Under the pieces are notes generated by a model. It was given only the letters and a program-made list of their open reading frames with translations, ran no database searches and was not told the DNA's origin. Shown in pieces: positions 1 through 13,355 of a stretch of 64,000 bases of DNA. Positions within the stretch are counted from its first letter, which is position 1. The number at the start of each line of letters is the position of its first letter. Source of the DNA: Apostichopus japonicus (lineage: Eukaryota; Echinodermata; Holothuroidea; Aspidochirotida; Stichopodidae); the NCBI RefSeq assembly GCF_037975245.1, contig NC_092565.1, forward strand, positions 13,111,499-13,175,498. Reading direction: 5' to 3'. The translations under genes were made by a program, and so were the position numbers.

Positions 1-1304
1 GCAAAAGAGAGTCTCGATCATCAGCTCGCACAGTGCGCCAAGCCATCGCTCCACTGTATGGACTGAGATATTAGGTGGATAAACTAATACTTACAGCTCC
101 CCGTGTAGGCACTTGCTGTAAAAGATCGGCAAAAGACGTCATCACCCGGTTTTCGAATCACGGATGCAAAAGAGAGTCTCGATCATCAGCTAGTACAGTG
201 CGCCAAGCCATCGCGCCACTGTATGGTCTGAGATATTAGGTGGATAAACTAATACTTACAGCTCCCCGTGTAGGCACTTGCTGTAAAAGATCGGCAAAAG
301 ACCTCATCACCCGGGGTTCGAACCACGGATGCAAAAGAGAGTCTCGATCATCAGCTCGCACAGTGCGCCAAGCCATCGCTCCACTGTATGGACTGAGATA
401 TTAGGTGGATTAACTAATACTTACAGCTCCCCGTGTAGGCACTTGCTGTAAAAGATCGGCAAAAGACGTCATCATCCTGGGTTCGAACCACGGATGCAAA
501 AGAGAGTCTCGATCATCAGCTCGTACAGTGCGCCAAGCCATCGCGCCACTGTATGGACTGAGATATTCGGTGATTTAACTAATACTTACAGCTCCACGTG
601 TAGGCACGAGCTGTAAAAGATCGGCAAAAGACGTCATCACCCGGGGTTCGAACCACGGATGCAAAAGAGAGTCTCGATCATCAGCTCGTACAGTGCGCCA
701 AGCCATCGCGTCACTGTATGGACTGAGATCTTAGGTGGATAAACTAATACTTACAGCTCCCCGTGTAGGCACTTGTTGAAAAAGATCGGCAAAAGACGTC
801 ATCACCCGGGGTTCGAACCACGGATGCAAAGGAGAGTCTCGATCATCAGCTCGTACAGTGCGCCAGGCCATCGCGCCACTCTATCTACTGAGATATTAGG
901 TGAGTTAACTAATACTTACAGCTCCCCGTGTAGGCACTTGCTGTAAAAGATCAGCAAAAGACGTCATCACCCTGGGTTCGAACCACGGTAGCAAAAGAGA
1001 GTCTCGATCATCAGCTCGCACAGTGCGCCAGGCCATCGCGCCACTGTATGGACTGAGATATTAGGTGGATAAACTAATACTTACAGCTCCCCGTGTAGGC
1101 ACTTGCTGTAAAAGATCGGCAAAAGACGTCATCACCCGGGGTTCGAACCACGGATGCAAAAGAGAGTCTCGATCATCAGCTAGTACAGTGCGCCAAGCCA
1201 TCGCGCCACTGTATGGACTGAGATATTAGGTGGATTAACTCATACTTACAGCTCCCCGTGTAGGCACTTGCTGTAAAAGATCGGCAAAAGACGTCATCAC
1301 CCGG

Positions 1305-1373
1305 GGTTCGAACCACGGATGCAAAAGAGAGTCTCGATCATCAGCTCGCACAGTGCGCCAAGCCATCGCGCCA
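1305..1373 (-). promoter_or_regulatory. Representative Pol III A and B boxes of a 165-bp unit
   Basis: One typical unit is given as the example. The A-box-like TGGCGCGATGG is the complement of 1363-1373 and the B box GGTTCGAACC is at 1305-1314. The B box matches the tRNA consensus GGTTCGANTCC closely. The A box matches TGGCNNAGTGG except for a swapped AG/GA. Spacing fits tRNA genes with a long variable arm. TTTT runs (complement of 1286-1289 and 1275-1278) could end a transcript. A further TTTT lies between the boxes and might stop transcription early. Promoter activity is untested. Confidence 0.5.
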
Positions 1374-3135
1374 CTGTATGGACTGAGATATTAGGTGGAT
1401 TAACTAATACTTACAGCTCCCCGTGTAGGCACTTGCTGTAAAAGATCGGCAAAAGACGTCATCACCCGAGGTTCGAACCACGGATGCAAAAGAGAGTCTC
1501 GATCATCAGCTCGTACAGTGCGCCAAGCCATCGCGCCACTGAAGGGACTGAGATATTAGGTGGATTAACTCATACTTACAGCTCCCCGTGTAGGCACTTG
1601 CTGTAAAAGATCGGCAAAAGACGTCATCACCCGGGGTTCGAACCACGGATGCAAAAGAGAGTCTCGATCATCAGCTCGTACAGCGCGCCAAGCCATCGCG
1701 CCACTGTATGGACTGAGATATTAGGTGGATTAACTAATACTTACAGCTCCCCGTGAAGGCACTTGCTGTAAAAGATCGGCAAAAGACGTCATCACCCGGG
1801 GTTCGAACCACGGATGCAAAAGAGAGTCTCGATCATCAGCTCGTACAGCGCGCCAAGCCATCGCGCCACTGTATGGACTGAGATATTAGGTGGATTAACT
1901 AATACTTACAGCTCCCCGTGAAGGCACTTGCTGTAAAAGATCGGCAAAAGACGTCATCACCCGGGGTTCGAACCACGGATGCAAAAGAGAGTCTCGATCA
2001 TCAGCTCGTACAGTGCGCCAAGCCATCGCGCCACTGTAGGGACTGTGATATTAGGTGGATTAACTAATACTTACAGCTCCCCGTGTAGGCACTTGCTGTA
2101 AAAGATCGGCAAAAGACGTCATCACCCGGGGTTCGAACCACGGATGCAAAAGAGAGTCTCGATCATCAGCTCGTACAGTGCGCCAAGCCATCGCGCCACT
2201 GTATGGACTGGGATATTAGGTGGATTAACTAATACTTACAGCTCCCCGTGTAGGCACTTGCTGTAAAAGATCGGCAAAAGACGTCATCACCCGAGGTTCG
2301 AACCACGGATGCAAAAGAGAGTCTCGATCATCAGCTCGTACAGTGCGCCAAGCCATCGCGCCACTGTAGGGACTGAGATATTAGGTGGATTAACTCATAC
2401 TTACAGCTCCCCGTGTAGGCACTTGCTGTAAAAGATCGGCAAAAGACGTCATCACCCGGGGTTCGAACCACTGATGCAAAAGAGAGTCTCGATCATCAGC
2501 TCGTACAGCGCGCCAAGCCATCGCGCCACTGTAGGGACTGAGATATTAGGTGGATTAACTAATACTTACAGCTCCCCGTGAAGGCACTTGCTGTAAAAGA
2601 TCGGCAAAAGACGTCATCACCCGGGGTTCGAACCACGGATGCAAAAGAGAGTCTCGATCATCAGCTCGTACAGCGCGCCAAGCCATCGCGCCACTGTATG
2701 GACTGAGATATTAGGTCAATTAACTAATACTTACAGCTCCCCGTGAAGGCACTTGCTGTAAAAGATCGGCAAAAGACGTCATCACCCGGGGTTCGAACCA
2801 CGGATGCAAAAGAGAGTCTCGATCATCAGCTCGTACAGTGCGCCAAGCCATCGCGCCACTGTAGGGACTGTGATATTAGGTGGATTAACTAATACTTACA
2901 GCTCCCCGTGTAGGCACTTGCTGTAAAAGATCGGCAAAAGACGTCATCACCCGGGGTTCGAACCACGGATGCAAAAGAGAGTCTCGATCATCAGCTCGTA
3001 CAGTGCGCCAAGCCATCGCGCCACTGTATGGACTGGGATATTAGGTGGATTAACTAATACTTACAGCTCCCCGTGTAGGCACTTGCTGTAAAAGATCGGC
3101 AAAAGACGTCATCACCCGAGGTTCGAACCACGGAT

Positions 3136-6100
3136 GCAAAAGAGAGTCTCGATCATCAGCTCGTACAGTGCGCCAAGCCATCGCGCCACTGTAGGGACTG
3201 AGATATTAGGTCAATTAACTAATACTTACAGCTCCCCGTGAAGGCACTTGCTGTAAAAGATCGGCAAAAGACGTCATCACCCGGGGTTCGAACCACGGAT
3301 GCAAAAGAGAGTCTCGATCATCAGCTCGTACAGTGCGCCAAGCCATCGCGCCACTGTAGGGACTGTGATATTAGGTGGATTAACTAATACTTACAGCTCC
3401 CCGTGTAGGCACTTGCTGTAAAAGATCGGCAAAAGACGTCATCACCCGGGGTTCGAACCACGGATGCAAAAGAGAGTCTCGATCATCAGCTCGTACAGTG
3501 CGCCAAGCCATCGCGCCACTGTATGGACTGGGATATTAGGTGGATTAACTAATACTTACAGCTCCCCGTGTAGGCACTTGCTGTAAAAGATCGGCAAAAG
3601 ACGTCATCACCCGAGGTTCGAACCACGGATGCAAAAGAGAGTCTCGATCATCAGCTCGTACAGTGCGCCAAGCCATCGCGCCACTGTAGGGACTGAGATA
3701 TTAGGTGGATTAACTAATACTTACAGCTCCCCGTGTAGGCACTTGCTGTAAAAGATCGGCAAAAGACGTCATCACCCGGGGTTCGAACCACGGATGCAAA
3801 AGAGAGTCTCGATCATCAGCTCGCACAGTGCGCCAAGCCATCGCGCCACTGTATGGACTGAGATATTAGGTGGATTAACTAATACTTACAGCTCCCCGTG
3901 TAGGCACTTGCTGTAAAAGATCGGCAAAAGACGTCATCACCCGAGGTTCGAACCACGGATGCAAAAGAGAGTCTCGATCATCAGCTCGTACAGTGCGCCA
4001 AGCCATCGCGCCACTGTAGGGACTGAGATATTAGGTGGATTAACTCATACTTACAGCTCCCCGTGTAGGCACTTGCTGTAAAAGATCGGCAAAAGACGTC
4101 ATCACCCGGGGTTCGAACCACGGATGCAAAAGAGAGTCTCGATCATCAGCTCGTACAGTGCGCCAAGCCATCGCGCCACTGTAGGGACTGTGATATTAGG
4201 TCGATTAACTAATACTTACAGCTCCCCGTGTAGGCACTTGCTGTAAAAGATCGGCAAAAGACGTCATCACCCGGGGTTCGAACCACGGATGCAAAAGAGA
4301 GTCTCGATCATCAGCTCGTACAGTGCGCCAAGCCATCGCGCCACTGTATGGACTGAGATATTAGGTGGATTAACTAATACTTACAGCTCCCCGTGTAGGC
4401 ACTTGCTGTAAAAGATCGGCAAAAAACGTCATCACCCGAGGTTCGAACCACGGATGCAAAAGAGAGTCTCGATCATCAGCTCGTACAGTGCGCCAAGCCA
4501 TCGCGCCACTGTAGGGACTGAGATATTAGGTGGATTAACTCATACTTACAGCTCCCCGTGTAGGCACTTGCTGTAAAAGATCGGCAAAAGACGTCATCAC
4601 CCGGGGTTCGAACCACGGATGCAAAAGAGAGTCTCGATCATCAGCTCGTACAGCGCGCCAAGCCATCGCGCCACTGTAGGGACTGAGATATTAGGTGGAT
4701 TAACTAATACTTACAGCTCCCCGTGTAGGCACTTGCTGTAAAAGATCGGCAAAAGACGTCATCACCCGGGGTTCGAACCACGGATGCAAAAGAGAGTCTC
4801 GATCATCAGCTCGTACAGTGCGCCAGGCCATCGCGCCACTGTATGGACTGAGATATTAGGTGGATTAACTAATACTTACAGCTCCCCGTGTAGGCACTTG
4901 CTGTAAAAGATCGGCAAAAGACGTGATCACCCGGAGTTCGAACCACGGATGCAAAAGAGAGTCTCGATCATCAGCTCGTACAGTGCGCCAAGCCATCGCG
5001 CCACTGTAGGGACTGTGATATTAGGTGGATTAACTAATACTTACAGCTCCACGTGTAGGCACTTGCTGTAAAAGATCGGCAAAAGACGTCATCACACGAG
5101 GTTCGAACCACGGATGCAAAAGAGAGTCTCGATCATCAGCTCGTACAGTGCGCCAGGCCATCGCGCCACTGTATGGACTGTGATATTAGGTGGATTAACT
5201 AATACTTACAGCTCCCCGTGTAGGCACTTGCTGTAAAAGATCGGCAAAAGACGTCATCACCCGAGGTTCGAACCACGGATGCAAAAGAGAGTCTCGATCA
5301 TCAGCTCGCACAGTGCGCCAAGCCATCGCGCCACTGTATGGACTGAGATGTTAGGTGGATTAACTAATACTTACAGCTCCCCGTGTAGGCACTTGCTGTT
5401 AAAGATCGGCAAAAGACGTCATCACCCGGGGTTCGAACCACGGATGCAAAAGAGAGTCTCGATCATCAGCTCGTACAGTGCGCCAAGCCATCGCGCCACT
5501 GTATGGACTGGGATATTAGGTGGATTAACTAATACTTACAGCTCCCCGTGTAGGCACTTGCTGTAAAAGATCGGCAAAAGACGTCATCACCCGAGGTTCG
5601 AACCACGGATGCAAAAGAGAGTCTCGATCATCAGCTCGTACAGTGCGCCAAGCCATCGCGCCACTGTAGGGACTGAGATATTAGGTGGATTAACTCATAC
5701 TTACAGCTCCCCGTGTAGGCACTTGCTGTAAAAGATCGGCAAAAGACGTCATCACCCGGGGTTCGAACCACTGATGCAAAAGAGAGTCTCGATCATCAGC
5801 TCGTACAGCGCGCCAAGCCATCGCGCCACTGTAGGGACTGAGATATTAGGTGGATTAACTAATACTTACAGCTCCCCGTGTAGGCACTTGCTGTAAAAGA
5901 TCGGCAAAAGACGTCATCACCCGGGGTTCGAACCACGGATGCAAAAGAGAGTCTCGATCATCAGCTCGTACAGTGCGCCAAGCCATCGCGCCACTGTAGG
6001 GACTGAGATATTAGGTCAATTAACTAATACTTACAGCTCCCCGTGAAGGCACTTGCTGTAAAAGATCGGCAAAAGACGTCATCACCCGGGGTTCGAACCA

Positions 6101-8745
6101 CGGATGCAAAAGAGAGTCTCGATCATCAGCTCGTACAGTGCGCCAAGCCATCGCGCCACTGTAGGGACTGTGATATTAGGTGGATTAACTAATACTTACA
6201 GCTCCCCGTGTAGGCACTTGCTGTAAAAGATCGGCAAAAGACGTCATCACCCGGGGTTCGAACCACGGATGCAAAAGAGAGTCTCGATCATCAGCTCGTA
6301 CAGTGCGCCAAGCCATCGCGCCACTGTATGGACTGGGATATTAGGTGGATTAACTAATACTTACAGCTCCCCGTGTAGGCACTTGCTGTAAAAGATCGGC
6401 AAAAGACGTCATCACCCGAGGTTCGAACCACGGATGCAAAAGAGAGTCTCGATCATCAGCTCGTACAGTGCGCCAAGCCATCGCGCCACTGTAGGGACTG
6501 AGATATTAGGTGGATTAACTAATACTTACAGCTCCCCGTGTAGGCACTTGCTGTAAAAGATCGGCAAAAGACGTCATCACCCGGGGTTCGAACCACGGAT
6601 GCAAAAGAGAGTCTCGATCATCAGCTCGCACAGTGCGCCAAGCCATCGCGCCACTGTATGGACTGAGATATTAGGTGGATTAACTAATACTTACAGCTCC
6701 CCGTGTAGGCACTTGCTGTAAAAGATCGGCAAAAGACGTCATCACCCGAGGTTCGAACCACGGATGCAAAAGAGAGTCTCGATCATCAGCTCGTACAGTG
6801 CGCCAAGCCATCGCGCCACTGTAGGGACTGAGATATTAGGTGGATTAACTCATACTTACAGCTCCCCGTGTAGGCACTTGCTGTAAAAGATCGGCAAAAG
6901 ACGTCATCACCCGGGGTTCGAACCACGGATGCAAAAGAGAGTCTCGATCATCAGCTCGTACAGTGCGCCAAGCCATCGCGCCACTGTAGGGACTGTGATA
7001 TTAGGTCGATTAACTAATACTTACAGCTCCCCGTGTAGGCACTTGCTGTAAAAGATCGGCAAAAGACGTCATCACCCGGGGTTCGAACCACGGATGCAAA
7101 AGAGAGTCTCGATCATCAGCTCGTACAGTGCGCCAAGCCATCGCGCCACTGTATGGACTGAGATATTAGGTGGATTAACTAATACTTACAGCTCCCCGTG
7201 TAGGCACTTGCTGTAAAAGATCGGCAAAAAACGTCATCACCCGAGGTTCGAACCACGGATGCAAAAGAGAGTCTCGATCATCAGCTCGTACAGTGCGCCA
7301 AGCCATCGCGCCACTGTAGGGACTGAGATATTAGGTGGATTAACTCATACTTACAGCTCCCCGTGTAGGCACTTGCTGTAAAAGATCGGCAAAAGACGTC
7401 ATCACCCGGGGTTCGAACCACGGATGCAAAAGAGAGTCTCGATCATCAGCTCGTACAGCGCGCCAAGCCATCGCGCCACTGTAGGGACTGAGATATTAGG
7501 TGGATTAACTAATACTTACAGCTCCCCGTGTAGGCACTTGCTGTAAAAGATCGGCAAAAGACGTCATCACCCGGGGTTCGAACCACGGATGCAAAAGAGA
7601 GTCTCGATCATCAGCTCGTACAGTGCGCCAGGCCATCGCGCCACTGTATGGACTGAGATATTAGGTGGATTAACTAATACTTACAGCTCCCCGTGTAGGC
7701 ACTTGCTGTAAAAGATCGGCAAAAGACGTGATCACCCGGAGTTCGAACCACGGATGCAAAAGAGAGTCTCGATCATCAGCTCGTACAGTGCGCCAAGCCA
7801 TCGCGCCACTGTAGGGACTGTGATATTAGGTGGATTAACTAATACTTACAGCTCCATGTGTAGGCACTTGCTGTAAAAGATCGGCAAAAGACGTCATCAC
7901 ACGAGGTTCGAACCACGGATGCAAAAGAGAGTCTCGATCATCAGCTCGTACAGTGCGCCAGGCCATCGCGCCACTGTATGGACTGTGATATTAGGTGGAT
8001 TAACTAATACTTACAGCTCCCCGTGTAGGCACTTGCTGTAAAAGATCGGCAAAAGACGTCATCACCCGAGGTTCGAACCACGGATGCAAAAGAGAGTCTC
8101 GATCATCAGCTCGCACAGTGCGCCAAGCCATCGCGCCACTGTATGGACTGAGATGTTAGGTGGATTAACTAATACTTACAGCTCCCCGTGTAGGCACTTG
8201 CTGTTAAAGATCGGCAAAAGACGTCATCACCCGGGGTTCGAACCACGGATGCAAAAGAGAGTCTCGATCATCAGCTCGTACAGTGCGCCAAGCCATCGCG
8301 CCACTGTATGGACTGGGATATTAGGTGGATTAACTAATACTTACAGCTCCCCGTGTAGGCACTTGCTGTAAAAGATCGGCAAAAGACGTCATCACCCGAG
8401 GTTCGAACCACGGATGCAAAAGAGAGTCTCGATCATCAGCTCGTACAGTGCGCCAAGCCATCGCGCCACTGTAGGGACTGAGATATTAGGTGGATTAACT
8501 CATACTTACAGCTCCCCGTGTAGGCACTTGCTGTAAAAGATCGGCAAAAGACGTCATCACCCGGGGTTCGAACCACTGATGCAAAAGAGAGTCTCGATCA
8601 TCAGCTCGTACAGCGCGCCAAGCCATCGCGCCACTGTAGGGACTGAGATATTAGGTGGATTAACTAATACTTACAGCTCCCCGTGTAGGCACTTGCTGTA
8701 AAAGATCGGCAAAAGACGTCATCACCCGGGGTTCGAACCACGGAT
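3136..8745. repeat. Higher-order repeat: a 17-unit block in tandem
   Basis: Within the satellite, the 17 units at 3136-5940 are repeated almost unchanged at 5941-8745, a shift of 2805 bp (17 x 165). Marker variants keep this spacing: a unit with GATGTT and CTGTTAAAG at 5279 and 8084, GGTCGATT at about 4199 and 7004, and ACGTGATCACC at about 4921 and 7726. A third, partial copy follows near 10.9-12.0 kb with one unit missing, because the offset changes from 24 to 23 units. Another block, near 9.9 kb, matches 1.5 kb at an offset of 51 units. Confidence 0.85.
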
Positions 8746-11700
8746 GCAAAAGAGAGTCTCGATCATCAGCTCGTACAGTGCGCCAGGCCATCGCGCCACT
8801 GTATGGACTGAGATATTAGGTGGATTAACTAATACTTACAGCTCCCCGTGTAGGCACTTGCTGTAAAAGATCGGCAAAAGACGTCATCACCCGGGGTTCG
8901 AACCACGGATGCAAAAGAGAGTCTCGATCATCAGCTCGTACAGTGCGCCAGGCCATCGCGCCACTGTATGGACTGAGATATTAGGTGGATTAACTAATAC
9001 TTACAGCTCCCCGTGTAGGCACTTGCTGTAAAAGATCGGCAAAAGACGTCATCACCCGGGGTTCGAACCACGGATGCAAAAGAGAGTCTCGATCATCAGC
9101 TCGTACAGTGCGCCAAGCCATCGCGCCACTGTAGGGACTGTGATATTAGGTGGATTAACTAATACTTACAGCTCCCCGTGTAGGCACTTGCTGTAAAAGA
9201 TCGGCAAAAGACGTCATCACCCGGGGTTCGAACCACGGATGCAAAAGAGAGTCTCGATCATCAGCTCGTACAGTGCGCCAAGCCATCGCGCCACTGTATG
9301 GACTGAGATATTAGGTGGATTAACTAATACTTACAGCTCCCCGTGTAGGCACTTGCTGTAAAAGATCGGCAAAAAACGTCATCACCCGAGGTTCGAACCA
9401 CGGATGCAAAAGAGAGTCTCGATCATCAGCTCGTACAGTGCGCCAAGCCATCGCGCCACTGTAGGGACTGAGATATTAGGTGGATTAACTCATACTTACA
9501 GCTCCCCGTGTAGGCACTTGCTGTAAAAGATCGGCAAAAGACGTCATCACCCGGGGTTCGAACCACGGATGCAAAAGAGAGTCTCGATCATCAGCTCGTA
9601 CAGCGCGCCAAGCCATCGCGCCACTGTAGGGACTGAGATATTAGGTGGATTAACTAATACTTACAGCTCCCCGTGTAGGCACTTGCTGTAAAAGATCGGC
9701 AAAAGACGTCATCACCCGGGGTTCGAACCACGGATGCAAAAGAGAGTCTCGATCATCAGCTCGCACAGTGCGCCAAGCCATCGCGCCACTGTATGGACTG
9801 AGATATTAGGTGGATTAACTAATACTTACAGCTCCCCGTGTAGGCACTTGCTGTAAAAGATCGGCAAAAGACGTCATCACCCGAGGTTCGAACCACGGAT
9901 GCAAAAGAGAGTCTCGATCATCAGCTCGTACAGTGCGCCAAGCCATCGCGCCACTGAAGGGACTGAGATATTAGGTGGATTAACTCATACTTACAGCTCC
10001 CCGTGTAGGCACTTGCTGTAAAAGATCGGCAAAAGACGTCATCACCCGGGGTTCGAACCACGGATGCAAAAGAGAGTCTCGATCATCAGCTCGTACAGCG
10101 CGCCAAGCCATCGCGCCACTGTATGGACTGAGATATTAGGTGGATTAACTAATACTTACAGCTCCCCGTGAAGGCACTTGCTGTAAAAGATCGGCAAAAG
10201 ACGTCATCACCCGGGGTTCGAACCACGGATGCAAAAGAGAGTCTCGATCATCAGCTCGTACAGCGCGCCAAGCCATCGCGCCACTGTATGGACTGAGATA
10301 TTAGGTGGATTAACTAATACTTACAGCTCCCCGTGAAGGCACTTGCTGTAAAAGATCGGCAAAAGACGTCATCACCCGGGGTTCGAACCACGGATGCAAA
10401 AGAGAGTCTCGATCATCAGCTCGTACAGTGCGCCAAGCCATCGCGCCACTGTAGGGACTGTGATATTAGGTGGATTAACTAATACTTACAGCTCCCCGTG
10501 TAGGCACTTGCTGTAAAAGATCGGCAAAAGACGTCATCACCCGGGGTTCGAACCACGGATGCAAAAGAGAGTCTCGATCATCAGCTCGTACAGTGCGCCA
10601 AGCCATCGCGCCACTGTATGGACTGGGATATTAGGTGGATTAACTAATACTTACAGCTCCCCGTGTAGGCACTTGCTGTAAAAGATCGGCAAAAGACGTC
10701 ATCACCCGAGGTTCGAACCACGGATGCAAAAGAGAGTCTCGATCATCAGCTCGTACAGTGCGCCAAGCCATCGCGCCACTGTAGGGACTGAGATATTAGG
10801 TGGATTAACTCATACTTACAGCTCCCCGTGTAGGCACTTGCTGTAAAAGATCGGCAAAAGACGTCATCACCCGGGGTTCGAACCACGGATGCAAAAGAGA
10901 GTCTCGATCATCAGCTCGTACAGTGCGCCAAGCCATCGCGCCACTGTAGGGACTGTGATATTAGGTCGATTAACTAATACTTACAGCTCCCCGTGTAGGC
11001 ACTTGCTGTAAAAGATCGGCAAAAGACGTCATCACCCGGGGTTCGAACCACGGATGCAAAAGAGAGTCTCGATCATCAGCTCGTACAGTGCGCCAAGCCA
11101 TCGCGCCACTGTATGGACTGAGATATTAGGTGGATTAACTAATACTTACAGCTCCCCGTGTAGGCACTTGCTGTAAAAGATCGGCAAAAAACGTCATCAC
11201 CCGAGGTTCGAACCACGGATGCAAAAGAGAGTCTCGATCATCAGCTCGTACAGTGCGCCAAGCCATCGCGCCACTGTAGGGACTGAGATATTAGGTGGAT
11301 TAACTCATACTTACAGCTCCCCGTGTAGGCACTTGCTGTAAAAGATCGGCAAAAGACGTCATCACCCGGGGTTCGAACCACGGATGCAAAAGAGAGTCTC
11401 GATCATCAGCTCGTACAGTGCGCCAGGCCATCGCGCCACTGTATGGACTGAGATATTAGGTGGATTAACTAATACTTACAGCTCCCCGTGTAGGCACTTG
11501 CTGTAAAAGATCGGCAAAAGACGTGATCACCCGGAGTTCGAACCACGGATGCAAAAGAGAGTCTCGATCATCAGCTCGTACAGTGCGCCAAGCCATCGCG
11601 CCACTGTAGGGACTGTGATATTAGGTGGATTAACTAATACTTACAGCTCCATGTGTAGGCACTTGCTGTAAAAGATCGGCAAAAGACGTCATCACACGAG

Positions 11701-13008
11701 GTTCGAACCACGGATGCAAAAGAGAGTCTCGATCATCAGCTCGTACAGTGCGCCAGGCCATCGCGCCACTGTATGGACTGTGATATTAGGTGGATTAACT
11801 AATACTTACAGCTCCCCGTGTAGGCACTTGCTGTAAAAGATCGGCAAAAGACGTCATCACCCGAGGTTCGAACCACGGATGCAAAAGAGAGTCTCGATCA
11901 TCAGCTCGCACAGTGCGCCAAGCCATCGCGCCACTGTATGGACTGAGATGTTAGGTGGATTAACTAATACTTACAGCTCCCCGTGTAGGCACTTGCTGTT
12001 AAAGATCGGCAAAAGACGTCATCACCCGGGGTTCGAACCACGGATGCAAAAGAGAGTCTCGATCATCAGCTCGCACAGTGCGCCAAGCCATCGCGCCACT
12101 GTATGGACTGAGATGTTGGGTGGATTAACTAATACTTACAGCTCCCCGTGTAGGCACTTGCTGTTAAAGATCGGCAAAAGACGTCATCACCCGGGGTTCG
12201 AACCACGGATGCAAAAGAGAGTCTCGATCATCAGCTCGCACAGTGCGCCAAGCCATCGCGCCACTGTATGGACTGAGATATTAGGTGGATTAACTCATAC
12301 TTACAGCTCCACGTGTAGGCACTTGCTGTAAAAGATCGGCAAAAGACGTCATCACCCGGGGTTCGAACCACGGATGCAAAAGAGAGTCTCGATCATCAGC
12401 TCGCACAGTGCGCCAAGCCATCGCGCCACTGTATGGACTGAGATATTAGGTGGATTAACTAATACTTACAGCTCCCCGTGTAGGCACTTGTTGTAAAAGA
12501 TCGGCAAAAGACGTCATCACCGGGGTTCGAACCACGGATGCAAAAGAGAGTCTCGATCATCAGCTCGTACAGCGCGCCAAGCCATCGCGCCACTGTATGG
12601 ACTGAGATATTAGGTGGATTAACTAATACTTACAGCTCCCCGTGTAGGCACTTGCTCTAAAAGATCGGCAAAAGACGTCATCACCCGGGGTTCGAACCAC
12701 GGATGCAAAAGAGAGTCTCGATCATCAGCTCGTACAGCGCGCCAAGCCATTTTTTTTTTCTCTTTTATTGGGAGATGAGCCCACTGGCTCACCCATTGAC
12801 AACATTATTTACATAATTAAAGCTTAAGTATGATTTATTTAAGTAGAACATTAAATAATAATTACCTTAACATTTACTCATGTTTAAGTTAAGAGAAAAC
12901 TAAATTACTAAACACCACAGACATAAGAAATTATATACAAAGACAACAATGTCTAAAGCAAAGTCAAAATACCAGACCCTGATTACGTCAACACGTACTT
13001 TATACAAG

Positions 13009-13326
13009 TTAACCCCTATCCAGATCGTAAGTATAGCTGTTCGATTCTTTCTTAGAGAGCACAATATCGTTCTGTGCAAATATATTAAAAAACCGTAAGG
13101 TATTGTTTTTGTGATAGTACACATCAAAAAGTAAGCGAATTTTCTTCTTGAGTACATTGTGAAAAACTTTTTCAATATTACAAAGATAGTTATTATTGAG
13201 GCGAGATATTCTGCAATTCCAAATTGTACACTTATATATACTGAAGATGAAGTCACACAAAATTCCTACAATACAGTTTTTTTTTACGGCCAAGACCCAG
13301 AAGGGACAACCCCTTCCATTCATCAA
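13009..13326 (-). pseudogene. Frame-shifted C-terminal tail of the same LINE ORF2
   Basis: About 105 codons are open, in a different frame from the zf-RVT part. The basic and aromatic pattern near its end fits the extreme C-terminus of Tx1/L1 ORF2, where a helical stretch follows the zinc motif. It lies between the zf-RVT fragment and the poly(A) tail, in the right order. The assignment rests mostly on position. Confidence 0.5.
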
Positions 13327-13355
13327 AATTAACTACCGGATGTAAAGTATTCAAC

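Larger units (their letters stand above)
1..12750 (-). repeat. 165-bp tRNA-like satellite array (about 77 copies)
   Basis: A tandem array with an exact 165-bp period runs from the first base of the window, so its left end is not seen. Most core units differ at only a few positions. Units in the first 1.1 kb are more divergent, as expected near an array edge. Read on the minus strand, each unit has an A-box-like TGGCGCGATGG, then 48 nt, then the palindromic B box GGTTCGAACC. The B box is followed by two TTTT runs within about 40 nt. The acceptor stems do not pair, so this is tRNA-derived (SINE-like) and not a tRNA gene. One unit near 12521 has lost a base. The last unit is cut off at 12750 by a LINE poly(A) tail. 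Transcription is inference. Confidence 0.93.

Noticed and set aside
5279-12331. Frames of 95 to 150 codons in the satellite as real genes
   Set aside because: They repeat a 55-residue unit because the repeat length is a multiple of three. Most units contain stops, and there are no start or splice signals of note.
1-12750. Array of true tRNA genes
   Set aside because: A and B boxes are present, but no 7-bp acceptor stem pairs and the T stem has a mismatch.
1-12750. CRISPR array
   Set aside because: The units are contiguous 165-bp satellites without unique spacers, in an animal genome.
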